Below are positions 46,427 through 58,572 of a stretch of DNA of 64,000 bases, in pieces. The DNA comes from Chytridium lagenaria (lineage: Eukaryota; Chytridiomycota; Chytridiomycetes; Chytridiales; Chytridiaceae). Every line of letters begins with the position of its first letter. The first letter of the stretch is position 1. The position numbers and the translations under genes are program-made. The notes below the pieces were generated by a model. It did not search any database, was not told the origin of the DNA, and saw only the letters and a list, made by a program, of their open reading frames with translations. The stretch lies in the NCBI GenBank assembly GCA_025449115.1, contig JAHLKC010000019.1, forward strand, positions 345,810 to 409,809, written 5' to 3'.

Positions 46427-48226
46427 TCAGCGGGGGAGCGAAGCTTGGAGACCAGCAACATTCACAAAGACCTGGTCCATCTGACCACCAATAAGGTCTT
46501 GAAGTGCAATGATCTTGAGGTGATCAACGCCTTCAAGAGTTTGAAGGAAGTTGAACCTTCCCTTTGGCGGCAAGGCCTTGGCAGCTCTAGCGCCGGCAAC
46601 TTCCGAGTTTGAAGCGCGGAGGTTGAGGGAGTAAGAGTTGAAGCCAGAGTTGTCGCCTTGGGCAGAAACGACATTGACGAGACCGTCGTTGGGCCTCCAC
46701 GAGCGGCTATCATCGCCGAGAAGAGTGCGATTGGTGTAGGAGCCAACAATGTTGGTAGTGGGTTGTAGAAAGATAAGAGTGTCGGGTCTGGCAAAGTAGT
46801 TGCCGAGGAACTCATAGGTCGCGTCACCGGTGAAAGAGAAGTAGTACGTGTCGGCAGAGTTACGAACGCTGATTAATTAAAGAGTCTAAGTTAGAGACGT
46901 GTATGAAGAACAAAAACTCTAGAATGTAGGATCCTTAGATTACTCACAATGAAAGAAGAGGGTTCCTTGTTGCTATATAAAGAATGATTGCATGGTAAGA
47001 AAAGTTGTGCTTTACGTTACGAATAAGGAAAATATCTAGAACCAAGGGAAAGTACATACCAGCAACTGTGAGATCAAAAAGAGCATTTGATGGTAACCTG
47101 AACCAAGGCGAAGAGCAGATACGCCTAACAAAGTCATCGACGCCTTCTCCGCTTCTCGGGTTCAATCCCCAGTGACCAAGCTGGAAGTCCCAAAGGTCGA
47201 TGCCGGAGTTGTTGACGCCAACAAGAAGTTTAATAAGACTAAGGAGGAAGTCGACGGCAAGATCGTTGCTGTTGAGGTAGTCGTCGAAAGTGCTTCCACG
47301 GAGAACGCCGCTGTAATATGACATTCAGACGTCAGCCAATGGGTACAGAAACAATTTAGAACAAAATACTCACGCTACAGTGGTGGCAGAGTGAATGTAG
47401 CTGGAAGTCTTGTTTGTATAGAAAAGGGGAGACACGGGGACGCCGGCAGCAACACTGGCGGCCACTTCCTCAGCCGAGCCATAGGCCATAAGATGGGCAA
47501 TCATGCGGCTGGTGGGTCCGCCCATCGGAGTGACCGATAAGGTTGATCTTGTTATCAGGAGCTTTAGTCCAGGCAGGATAGAGTCCTTTGCCGGTAAAGT
47601 CTTTTCCAAAACGTGCGTGGCCAAACTTTTTGGAGCGAGCGATGCCATAGTCAACTGAAAAGATGAAATAAGATGTCAGTTGAGTGAACGATTGGGCTCT
47701 TTTCTGTGAAGATACACATACCTCTCGTGCCCATAATCTGTGCGTACAGCTCGCATGCACGCCTGTGAAGGAAAAAGAAAGGTTTCAATTCAAGTTTGGA
47801 AAGAAATACTAAGCATGGCCACTCACTCCCAGTTTGAAGAAATAGGGCCCATGGCAGGCTGGTGAACGGTGTATCCAAGGTCGCGCATTCGTCCAACGAT
47901 GTCGCTTGTCAACCCACCCCAATACTTTAACAGGCCAAGAAGAGGCTGGACAAAAGGAGTAGTTGTTAGTTAAACATTCTCACAAGTACCGTTTTGCAAA
48001 ACAAGCATGGATGCAAAGCAATGCTCACCTTCTCTCCCCATCCAAAGAGTCCATGAACCATCACAATTGGATAGTTGTTACCAGCAGAGTTCCAGTTAGA
48101 AGCAAATGGTCTCATCTGGAAGGGAGAACTGCCGCCACGAGCCTCAAGGTTCACGACGGGGGCCGAGAATACCGAAACGGCAAACACCGCCAAGACGGCG
48201 ATGTATTTAGAAGCAGAGAATCGCAT
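46427..48226 (-). CDS. Secreted lipase of bacterial family I.5 type
   Basis: Predicted secreted triacylglycerol lipase. The signal peptide MRFSASKYIAVLAVFAVSVF leads to YPIVMVHGLFGWGEK (oxyanion-hole HG). Then come KYWGGLTSDIVGRMRDLGY, GPISSNWERACELYAQIMG, and VDYGIARSKKFGHARFGKDF. The nucleophile site reads GHSMGG if one base near 47526 is removed; as given it reads GHSDG followed by a frame break. Later blocks are DFQLGHWGLNPRSGEGVDDF, TYYFSFTGDATYEFLG, SWRPNDGLVNVVS (acid Asp) and VDHLKIIAL (catalytic His). This order matches Geobacillus/Staphylococcus-type lipases. Introns near 47941-48028, 47763-47826, 47655-47721, 47316-47373, 47061-47067 upstream and 46870-46947 show that it is a nuclear gene. 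The protein ends VAGLQASLPR. Confidence 0.87.
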
Positions 48227-49242
48227 TATATATGTGTTATATGAGGTTTAGAAGATGAATGTGGGGTATGAAGAGGTATTGCTCGGGTTGGCGTCGGTAG
48301 AGTCAACCTTTGCTATAATTCCATGAAGCTTGTATGGCTGCATTTTATACTTTTTCTACACGGCTTAATACTCCCGATGCAGGAGTCCATGACGAGAGTC
48401 AAGCTGTGGAGTATTATCAATCGCATCTTTTGTCTTTCATTTTAGGCTCGCTGGATGCCGATGAGCCTACGCCATTTACTAATGTTTATCCTCCGCACAA
48501 GGAAGAGGAGGTGGGTTTTTAGGGTCAGATGGTGTCGTGTGTAGGGGAAAAGAAGGTGCGTGAGGCCATGTGAGGACAGAGTTATTGAATTTAACCACCG
48601 CCTGATATTAGACCTTCCCAATTATCACAAATTCATAATGCCCAGCGTGCAGCCCTGGTCCGAGGAAATGCACGAATGTGGATATACAAAAACCCCCAAA
48701 CAAACAAGTAAACAAACAAAGAGATAAGCGATGGGTATAGATCCCACCACCCCTGAGTTTTCAAATCAGTAACTTTATCGTGGAGGAGAGACGTTCATTC
48801 GCGCTGCGTGACTTGGTCCCCCGCCGACTGTCTGACCTTCGCGTTGGTCAGCGGAGTTGGAAAATTGGAAAGTAAAAATTTGACATGAAAAAAACGCATG
48901 GTGCTGGTGGTCGTGGAAAGGCCGAAAGGGTGAGTGTAACGTCCACGTGGTGAAAGGAAGTGACAGCCCATCAAAGAAACAGTTTCCGGAGAAACGCATT
49001 AGCTCAAGCAATCAGTAATTCAGCATTGGGTAAAATAATGGAGTGGCCGAGTGGGCTCACGTATGGAGATTATGATTGGCCAGTCTCATTAAAAAAATAC
49101 TATAAAATGTCTTTTTTATTAGTTTTCTAATGAAGAAAGGGGATCAAGTCTAAATGCTTCCTTGCTTGGAATAGATTGAAGGCAGGACGATGACCTCATT
49201 CAAGCATCCAAGCGGAAACAAAGAGTTGCTCCCCTAATCCCT
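48227..49242. other. Intergenic region
   Basis: This includes the lipase promoter. A 62-codon plus-strand frame (48334-48522) and a minus frame (48775-49011) have no recognisable features, and I do not call them. Confidence 0.5.
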
Positions 49243-51386
49243 CTACTTGAGCTTAGCCATCAACTCTTCAATCTCCTTAAGGACAGCTGCCTCGGCATCA
49301 ATCTTCTGCAGCTGGGTGAGTTCCAGTTTCTCTCCCTTAGCCCTCCTTTCCTTAAGCTCATGAATGGATTTGAGCTTCTTGTTGGTGACCTTGAGCCTTT
49401 TCTCAATCTCAAGGGACTTGGCGCCATCGTCTGTGGGAATAAAGGCAGGGAGTACTGCGGGTGTTGATGGCTTGGATGTCGCGGCGGCATCGTCCTCTCC
49501 CTTTTTCCCTCGTTTCTTTTGGTTCTTCTGTGCGTTTCTTGAGAGGTTCTTGTCTTCCGCTGCAGACTCATTGTTTCCATTACCGCTACTTCCAAAGATT
49601 TGTTCTCTTTGCTAAAAAAAGGTAGTTTATTAGTCAGCAAAGATAAATGGGGACTCAATTCAGTTCCATCACTTACCAAAAACATTGATGGTGTAGAAGT
49701 TCCACGGGCTCCAGGGGGCCTGTAAACACCCTTTGGCTTCGCAGGGGTTTCGACGGCCTGAACGCTCGGACTAGGTGGTGGGGTCAAAGCCTTCTTCTTC
49801 GGCCAAAGTTCCGACTTATCGTGTCTCCAAGACACCTGGTACATCTCCTTCACATCATCTTGTGTGCAAGGACACCTGAGTAATGCCAAAAACGAATACC
49901 ATTATCCACTTTTAACCGCTTATAAAGAGTCGCTGTCATGATGTAACGACCGTCGGGCGACCATTCGCAAGTGCTGAATTGGAAGCGTGAACACTGGCCA
50001 GCTTTGTAAAGTTCATTCTGTCCCACACGTCCATGTCTCCTGCCAAGTTTCCGAATCCAGCAACTATGATAAACGACCGTGAGGTGAGTACTTGACGAAA
50101 TTGCGAGGAGCTGAGGGGAACTCAAAGAGTGTCTCGGCGCGGTGATCGAACATGGTGGCTTTGGACGGCATGGCTCCATGAACCACAATAAACTCTTTTG
50201 AGTTTGGGCTCCAGTCCACGGCGTGAATTGGACCATCACCGACACCCACTTGAGATTCAAACGAGCCAGATGTAGACAAGAAATGAAGGGATGATTTTCC
50301 ATAATAAGACTGTCCAGTCTTGTCCACTTCCACATGAGTAAGCACGAGCACTGCACTGCCTGTTGAAGCAATATTGGGATATTCATGTAAATACCTCAAA
50401 ACCTAAATAAAGAAGAAGAGAAGAAGAAGGAAAGAGCAAGATACCTTCGGCATTCCAGTGGAAATCAACATAGTCCGCATTGAAAAATGACCTTTGAGCG
50501 ATAGGGGCAGAATCTGCCTTGCTCGCATCATACAAACGCACAGATGCTGGCGCTCCCTTTTTTCTCGGGAATAAAGACGGCAATGATAGGACTAATACCA
50601 TTCGGCGACAAGCTAAAGCTTCCAAGGTTCTCAACTTTCAAACGGGCCGTCACAGTACTTCCTTCCCTCAAAGTCTTCACGTCAAACAAATGAACTTCTC
50701 CGGTCACATTGCGTGCCATGTAGCTTTCATTACTGGTCCACTGAACGTTCCAGCCGTTCTTACATACAAAGGTTTAGCATACAATCACTCATCAAAAAAG
50801 AAAACGCGAGAATTTAAGCTACCTGGTTTTTTTGGGAAAAACTAGAAACTTGGGATCCGGTACGGACGTCCCAAACTCCCAAATTTCTGTGAGGCTCTTC
50901 ATCCCCCGTCCCTTTGACTAAAAATAAAATATATGAGCACATATGGCGAAGAAGAAGTTTCAACCAAAGCGAGTCCATGTGGCAAGATATGTTCCAAGGG
51001 GAGAAAACGCCACCTCAACAATTCCTTTTTGTTCAAAGGTGGTAACTTGCGTTAAAGTTCTCGCATTAAATATGTCGACTCTGCAGAAGTGATGAGCCTC
51101 GCTCATTTTAATAACGAAAGACACACCTATTGTCGAAGACGAATGCAATCTGGTCTCCATTAGGACTGTAGGTCCAGAATTTGGGTACCGACGCTCTGCA
51201 AAGGTTCAGCTAGGGCGTTTTTTTTCATCTACGGCTTACATTGTGTGCACAACCTCCCAAGATCCAGGTCCTTTTGCAATCGAAACTCCGGCATCAGATA
51301 AATCTTAAATAATGCAGGTTATGAGCATGAACAAAAACTCGAGGCTTTTCAGTCTTACATGCGAATTGGGGGATCGGGGCGGACAT
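49243..51386 (-). CDS. EIF2A: Eukaryotic translation initiation factor 2A (eIF2A)
   Basis: WD-repeat factor that can bring initiator tRNA to the 40S subunit in alternative initiation. It starts MSAPIPQFAC. The beta-propeller segments are VPKFWTYSPNGDQIAFVFDN, VTTFEQKGIVEVAFSPLGTY, MARNVTGEVHLFDVKTL, VEVDKTGQSYYGKSSLHFL, IHAVDWSPNSKEFIVVHGAM, and CEWSPDGRYIMTATLYKRLK then GIRFWHYSGV. After the propeller comes YQVSWRHDKSELWP, a PKGVYRPPGARG segment, a basic linker, and a C-terminal coiled coil (SIHELKERRAKGEKLELTQL) ending ELMAKLK. At 50558-50563 a six-base homopolymer breaks PEKKG-APASVRLYD; one base fewer restores it. Many introns of 45-70 nt. The carrier gene is divergent, 289 bp between ATGs. 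Confidence 0.92.
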
Positions 51387-51675
51387 GACAGGCGCTGTTG
51401 GATGATTCTAACAACAGATCTGTGACAAACCAACAGAAAAAAAAAGTCACCGACGAATCTCATTTGAGCCTCTCAAGCTTGCAAGCCGTTAGGAGTGTTT
51501 ATCCTTCTCTCCCGACCAACGGGAAACACCCTCTCTGGTGCAGGCATATCTGTCCCTTTCGTCTTTTGAGTTTTGTTGTGATTGGAGTCTGGAACAAAGT
51601 ACGTCTACCATGTTGTGGCTCAGCCTTGGCTAGATCTTCTCTTACCGTTGCGGTCTTCATGACAGGATCAGATTG

Positions 51676-52921
51676 ATGGAACAGACTCACCACGAACAAG
51701 CCAAGGGCATAGCATTGCCTCCTGCTATAGACATTAAGACTCCTGAGGGTAAGGGCAAAGTTGATTTCGAAAGCTGATCTGGGTTCGTAGTCAAGATTGA
51801 AAAGTCTTCAACTCTTGCGGACCTGGTGTTTGGATCGGTGGGCCAATGCTTTTATTTACGGCATAATAACTTTTGATAGATTGCTGGTATTGCTGGCAAG
51901 CTGGTTGAATATCCTTTCGATACTATTAAGGTTTGTAGCGAGATTACCGCCTTTGTTAAGCATTTTCCAGGTTCGCCTTCAAACCCAACCACTTGAAGCC
52001 CTCGAAGGATCGGGAGCGACTTTTTCAGGACCTTTGGATTGCTTTCTTCGGACTGTTCGCAATGAAGGTTTTCGTGGTCTCTACACTGGACTCTCTGCCC
52101 CTTTAGTTGGGTCGATGATTGAAAACAGCGGACTGTTCTTCGCCTACAATCAGGTCCAATCTGTGGTCAGGGTTGTCACGAGTTCATCTACCAACGACGC
52201 CTCTGCCCCGCTTACGATTCCGCAGCTTTGCCTCTCCGGATTTCTTTCGGGTGCCATCGTGTCCTTTGTCCTAACTCCGGTTGAACTTGTGAAGTGCAAA
52301 CTTCAAGTTCAGGGGCTTCATATTGGGGATGATAAATCCACGAGACCACTATACAAGGGCCCCGTCGATATTCTCATGAAGACCTATAAAGCCCGCGGAT
52401 TTTTCGGGCTCTATCAGGGCCATACAGGGACTTTCCTTAGAGAATCCGGAGGTGGTGCTGCATGGTTTGGGACTTATGAGTACTTCTGCAAACTCTGGAT
52501 CAGTCAGGACAGCAAGCGCAAGACGAAGGAGGATCTTTCCCCTTGGCACTTGATGGGTGCGGGTGCTCTAGCTGGAATGGTTTGTTAAACCTTAGTCTAC
52601 GTCGTTTATTGACAATTTTTAAAGGCCTACAATATCACTTTGTTCCCCGCGGATGTTATTAAATCACGACAGCAGACTCTGGAAGGCACTGGAGCCCTTC
52701 GGTCAGGCTTCCTACAAATCACTTCCGACCTTTATCGCGCCCAAGGTATTAAGGGCTTCTATCGCGGTTGTGGAATTACCGTTGCCCGATCAGCTCCTAC
52801 TAGCGCGGTCATTTTTGCTACATACGTGAGTCAAAATACCAGATTTGATTAAATTTTTGGAGCCAAAGCTGATTATTTTTTGCAGGAACTTTTGAACCGA
52901 CATATGACGATTGACCTCTGA
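51676..52921 (+). CDS. Mitochondrial carrier, ornithine/basic amino acid type (Ort1/SLC25A15-like)
   Basis: Inner-membrane solute carrier with three repeats of about 100 residues. After the start (MEQTHHEQAKGIALPPAID), introns of 42 and about 45 nt give SSTLADLVFGSIAGIAGKLV and the first signature EYPFDTIKVRLQTQP. The second signature is FVLTPVELVKCKLQVQG; the third is LFPADVIKSRQQTLEG. Other typical pieces are GPLDCFLRTVRNEGFRGLY, GGAAWFGTYEY and LYRAQGIKGFYRGCG. GxxGKxxExPFDTxKVRLQTQ is the pattern of fungal and animal ornithine carriers, so I prefer Ort1, which would export ornithine for cytosolic arginine synthesis. A carnitine or other basic amino-acid carrier is not excluded. It ends ELLNRHMTIDL. 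About 300 aa. Confidence 0.85.
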
Positions 52922-53207
52922 TGTTATCTATCCTGATTTTATTTTTTTTTCAATTATCCTTTATTGTTGTTTAACATATACTTATTTAATATCCTGGACT
53001 TGTGACGTCCATTCGAATAAACCTCTAACGAATGATTTCATTTTTATGCTGCGCCTCTTAACGCGTTTCTCCATTCTTACACTAAAGCGAAAAGACTGTT
53101 TTTAAAAGGAAGAGTGTACAACTATTCTTTCATGCCTTGCACTGCATCCGGTAGTCTTCCTAGTTTTATTCCTAAACAAGCATTTGCATGCTTGTTCAAA
53201 ACTTAGC

Positions 53208-56200
53208 ATGGATTTTGGTGGATCTCGCAAAAAGGAATCGGTCGCCGAGCGTGCTAAAAGAGAACGACAGGAGAGGGAGGCAAAGAAAAAGCAAGAGGAG
53301 GCTTCCCAGAAACAAGCCAAAGCAGCGATCAAGATCCAAGCATGGCGTCGGAATGTTATAGCTAAAAGGAAAGCTCGGCATTCAATTGTTGAGGAATGGG
53401 ATGGATGGATGGGTTATGAACCTCACGATAATGCTCAGAAGGCTTCTCGATCTGAAGCTACCGGCGATATTGCTCGGAATGTCGGTGTATTCCTGTGCTT
53501 TTACAATTGGGACAGAAAAGCTCATGCTGATAGGCTTTGTAAGTGTTTGCGTTAGTGGTATCAATTAATCGCACTCAGCTTTCCTTTGCAAGTATTTGCT
53601 CCTGCCACAAGAACTTTTAAAGATGGCAACTCTGATGGAAGGAAACAGATACAAAGTCGCATCCCGGATATTTGCAGACTTTCTATGGGCGTGTTTGGAG
53701 AAATCATGCGAAGCCGAAACCAACGACTCCATGTATCTAACAGGCTCTGAACTTCGTTACCTCGTCACAGTGTGGGACATCAGAAAATGGATCAAGAACC
53801 TTCGTGGACAAAGTGTTGCGTTAATGTCGAGAAGGTCTCTCATTGATCGTGGAGCTTACCAATTTATGGCAAATGCTTTGGTGAAAAGGGTTTATGCTGT
53901 TTTGAGGGCAAAGGCGCAGAAGACGAGAGACGCTGTCGATGAGAAGCGGATGAAGAATTGCGGGCTTTGGATTACAGCTATACTTCATCTATCGATGTTG
54001 AGCCTTGAAAAAGGGGAAGAAGGAAATAAGGAGGTTCAGGAGCCATACTTGATCGTGTTCCTTGTAGAAATCCTTTCCCTTCCGCTATTGACGTTTGCAA
54101 TGGATAGACCTGGGCTGGATAAACATGGCGAAGACCTTGGATATTATTTCAGCGGTAACCCTTCTGAAAAATAATCGCCGCCATCAGCATCAAGTGTTTG
54201 AAGAACTTAAGGGAGAACGAGCATTGTGCTTCGTGGCCAATATTACGATTCTTTTCAAGACAATGGCGGCTGAACGAAAACTGGCTTTTGCAAAAGACGA
54301 AGTCGAAACTGTCGTATGGGTGATTTCAAGGGCTCTGGAGTCATGCAACGCCTTTATTTCATCGTCTTCCTCAAATACGTCAAAGTACCATCCGATTTTC
54401 CAATGGTAAGGGTGCAACGTTTTGACGTAACTTAACTTTTTTTTTCCAGGTACAGCGGCCCTTCCGTTGGAATTCCAAATGAATTCTATCCGCTTTTGAC
54501 AACTACCATCAACTTCCTCCGCAGTGCTGAATTCATGAAGATGATTTTTGCTGACGTATTAGCCTATCAATTTCCTGATTCTGTATCATCCCTTCTCGAA
54601 AACAAGAGTGGACTCTTTAGCTTGCTTAGTCATCAACGTCGCCCCGGAAAAGACTATCACGATTCCCCAAAGCCTCGACAGTGGCGCCGTTCTCTCCTCC
54701 CATCTCTTTTTTGAATCTTTGTCGGACTTTTCAGACTATGAGGCTTCATATCCTCAACGTCCTCTGTTGGACGCCGGGGCTAATATCTCAACTTTGGAAA
54801 CTTATATGCGCCAACCATAACGCATATCTCGACGCCATATCAAGAGAAAGCGACCTTTTAAGCATTCTCCAATTGTTTTGCGATATGTGTTCCGTCGTTT
54901 TTTTGACGTTAGATGATGACGATTTGTACGAGAAGCAGAAGCCGTTTAGTCTGAGGGACATTTCAGCAATTTGTGTGTTTCTTAATAACTTCTGCTTTTT
55001 GGTCTTTAAAAGCCGTGTGTCGCAAAGTGACAAGGAGTCAAGTCAGATATATTTGATAGCCGAGACCGCAAAGAAGCTATTAAGTCTTCTTTACGACAAG
55101 AACGAACGAAAACCATTTGGAGCCGATGGTCTTAACTGGATAAAGAAAGAGGCGCAAAAATCGTCGTTTGTGAAGGATATATTAGCGAAAAAGCCGGAGG
55201 CTTTAAGCGTTTTGGAGCATATACCACATACGATACCGTTTTCTGGAAGAGGTTGCCTTTTGCCTGTCTTTACATTCTAATTTATTTATTTAGTGGAGAT
55301 ATTCCGTGCTTTTGTGAACGCAGAGGCGTCAGCGCGTGACCATGGTGCTATAATGGTGAACATACATCGAACGAGGGTAGCGTTTTCTAGTCATCGGGTT
55401 TCTAACTTCTTGAAGGTCTTAGAAGATGGCTTCGCTCAGCTCAGAGGAATATCGGCCACTAAACTGAAGTCAACTATTAGAGTCAAATTCGTTAATCAAC
55501 ATGGTTTGGCTGAGGCAGGTATTGATCAAAATGGCGTTTTCAAAGAATTTTTGGAGGTATGTCGTCCCTCTATTATAAATTCTAATTACCCCAGGATATT
55601 TGCAAACGTGCCTTCGCACCTGATTTCAACTTGTTTCGTGTGACAGCAGATGGAATTGCGTGCCTTCAATAACATCAAATATTCATGAAGAGCATTTGTA
55701 TCTTTTGATTTTGTTGGAAAGATGCTTGGAAAGGCACTTCTTGATGGTATCATTATTGACATACCTTTCGCAACGTTTATTTATGCTAAAATGCTGGGGA
55801 AAATGACATTTCTGGTATTGTATTAATACTTATCTATATTGATTTTACAATAGGAGGATTTGCCGTCATTGGATGCGCAGCTTTACAAGAATATGATTTT
55901 CTTAAAGCATTATGATGGTAACGCGGAAGATCTTGGGTTGAGCTTTACAGTTGACACTGACGTATTGGAGAAGTACAAACAAAGGGTATCCTTGATAATT
56001 ACATCACTATTATTAACTCATTTGGTAGACATAAAATTGGGCGGGAGGAATATTGTATGTAGTTGCAAAAAAAAAAGACTAAAAAATCAAAGGAAGTCAC
56101 GAACGACAACAAATATGAATACATTCATTTAGTCAGCGATTACAAGTGTAAGTTATTCCGATTGCACCTATGTTGATCGTTTGCAGTGAACCAAGAATGC

Positions 56201-56765
56201 AAAGACCAATTTAGAGCTCTTATTGGCGGTTTTCGGTCTATGATCCCCGATCAATTTTTGCACATATTTTCACCGACGGAACTGAAGCAACTAATGTCTG
56301 GAGACAACGTAGACTTTGATATCAAAGACCTCCGGGCGCACAGCCGGTACGAAGGTGGGTACTACGACGCACATCCCACGATAAGGTCATTCTGGCAAAT
56401 TCTGCAAGATCTCGAAGTATCGGAAAGGGTATATTTAATACTTTATACATAAAGCTCATCACAACTAGCGCGCGTTTTTGAAGTTTGTCACGTCATGCTC
56501 TAGCCCCCCTGTCGGCGGATTCCAATATCTCGAGCCGCCCTTCACCATCCGATTTGTAGAGGGGGGTGCAGCAGATGAGCCTGATCAAATTACTCCATTA
56601 CGAGCTCTCGGGTCGTTCTTGAAGATTGGGAAAGACGCTTCAAGACTGCCCACGGCAGCTACGTGTTTCAATTTGCTCAAGCTTCCCGCCTACAGCAAGA
56701 AATCCACTTTAAAAGCAAAATTGACTTTAGCCATAAAGTCAGCAAGCGGTTTCGAACTGTCGTGA
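53208..56765 (+). CDS. HECT-type E3 ubiquitin ligase (UBE3B/UBE3C/Hul5-like)
   Basis: Ubiquitin ligase of the UBE3B/C group. The N-terminus [20 protein letters not shown] is charged and leads into an IQ motif ([19 protein letters not shown]). A long helical middle follows. The HECT domain is clear: [83 protein letters not shown], then [19 protein letters not shown] with the catalytic Cys encoded at 56664-56666. It ends SASGFELS. Apparent one-base errors lie near 54121, 54600, 54815, 55654, 55686 and 55702-55706. The conserved protein is readable across all of these, but so many breaks make a pseudogene a minor possibility. Introns are about 40-60 nt. Confidence 0.87.
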
Positions 56766-56791
56766 TTTATCTTTTCAATATACCCCACTCG

Positions 56792-58523
56792 TCAATCAAA
56801 ATCTTGCCATGGAATTTTCGCAATCTCCTGCGACACCACCGCCTTGATAGCCTCAATATCCTCTTTCCTGACTCGCGTATCCTGAGTAAAATAAATAAAT
56901 ACAATTTACGGAATACTGAAAGCAAGAAAGGAACAAGCTTGAATATATAACCAAGCAGAATAGGATAATGAAGTTCATTTGAAGAAAAATTATAGTGATC
57001 AAAATGCACTCGCACCTTCACCTTTTCAAAAACCGAGCCCGTGAGGCGCTTGGCGAGGGATTTGTAAGTGGTAACATCTTTGATCATCTTTTGATCACCC
57101 CTGCGCCAGAAGACATCAAGCTGTTCCTTCACGTACGGAAAAACTTCGGATTTGCTGAAGTTTGACTGCGGCGTCTCCCTGCTTGCAGTAAAGGGCGTGG
57201 AATCATAGATCTTAGACTTCCCCTTATCCTTAAACGGCAAGCCGTTGCTTCCAATTACCAGAGTCTCCATCTTATCCTTCGATATCCCCTTGCCCGTATC
57301 TAACAAAAAGTCTAATGGGGCAGTTCCTTTAAAATGGTCTTGGAATTCTCGACTCTTTGACGTTCCGACCACCACAGGGCATCGTTCATTTAAGGCGGTT
57401 TCCGTTATTCGCGGGGCCTTTGACGATATAAATGTGACTTGCGGAGCCGAAACATGGTCTGAAGTAAAGACAACATCTGAATCAGACTTAGTCTTCTTCC
57501 GACATAAATCAAGCTGCTTCCATATGTGGTCCAAAGGATCGTGAGGTTCTTCCTTTTTAACCTCATCAATTGTCCTCTTCTTCCCTTTCACCATGTAATC
57601 GGTATACAGCATGCCAGGTAAGGAAAATGTAACTCCAGTTGAAGGAACGGCGTTGTTCACGGGCCGGCTAGGCGCGATAGCCTTTCGTGATGGTCCCGAG
57701 CTTTGGAATATTCGCGCCTCCCTCAATCGCTGTCGACGCGTTTCGGCCATCTCTCGTCTTATTGACATCATGATGCTATTCCGATCTCTCACGCGCCTAC
57801 TTTGATTTGAGGATGTGGCTACCGAAGCCGAAGACGAAGAGGTTCGAGGATTACGTCTTGAACCGGCTGGAACCCGTCTAGCACGACCATTGCGAATAGG
57901 TTGAACCGCTGCAGGGGCCGCGGCTTCAGCCGGTGGAATAGAAACAGGTTGCATATTATCGCTGCACATATAGCAAAACCAATCCCCTTGGGGTACTGCA
58001 TTTAGCCCCAAACAAAAAGAGTGAAACCCTTGGTCACAGCCATCACATAGTAGCATGGCTTCCTCATTCTCAGAATTCGAGCAGATCATACAAGCTGTAA
58101 CTTCTTCTTCTTCATCAGAGGCATAGTCGTCGATCATATTGTCATCATCGCCGGCGACTTTCCGCTCAACGCTAATTGTCCTCAATGGTTTCGATCCAAA
58201 TTCATGAATAACGTCTATTAAGCGGTCAGCTATGTAACATAACTTACATACCTATATGGTTGAATTCTATCCTATCTTTAGGGCATGTCGTTTCGACGTC
58301 CTTCCACATTAGCAGACACTAATAAACGTTAAAGAGAGTTTGGCAAAGTAAGTAGTTACAACCTGAAGATGGAAGATGTGGGGCACTTTTGCATCGCATT
58401 TAAGGACTCCTAGCTCCTCCTCCCCAACAGAGAAAGACTCTAGTTTCATGAGGCATATTGCTGTAAATATCGTCAGCATCAGCGAATATGGTGGCCATGC
58501 TCACCACAATCGTCAGTCTCCAT
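56792..58523 (-). CDS. PHRF1-like RING-PHD-SRI protein
   Basis: Predicted nuclear E3 ligase linked to RNA polymerase II. Two short introns at the 5' end (about 58459-58503 and 58322-58366) assemble a RING finger: METDDCAICLMKLES, VLKCDAKVPHIFHLQCLLMW, then CPKDRIEFNHI. A PHD finger follows (CMICSNSENEEAMLLCDGCD, then GFHSFCLGLNAVPQGDWFCY). A long disordered middle is rich in Arg and Ser (RRVPAGSRRNPRTSSSS). The C-terminus, joined over an intron (about 56882-57014), reads VKEQLDVFWRRG, DVTTYKSLAKRLTGSVFEKV and RKEDIEAIKAVVSQEI. This fits the SRI fold that binds the phosphorylated polymerase tail in PHRF1 and SETD2. Its stop is 26 nt from that of the HECT gene, and its ATG is 49 bp from that of Spt3. 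Confidence 0.85.
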
Positions 58524-58572
58524 TCTGAACAATCTCTAAGTTAATAATATTTATTTTGTAACTATTGCAACG
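58524..58572. promoter_or_regulatory. 49-bp bidirectional promoter between PHRF1-like and Spt3 genes
   Basis: Two genes for chromatin/transcription proteins diverge from a 49-bp A/T-rich gap (AATATTTATTTTG). Transcripts must start within it or overlap the neighbouring coding region. Confidence 0.55.

Noticed and set aside
47145..47170. GGGTTCAATCCCCA, resembling a tRNA B box
   Set aside because: It lies inside the conserved lipase exon (GHWGLNPRSGEG), and the rest of a tRNA is absent.
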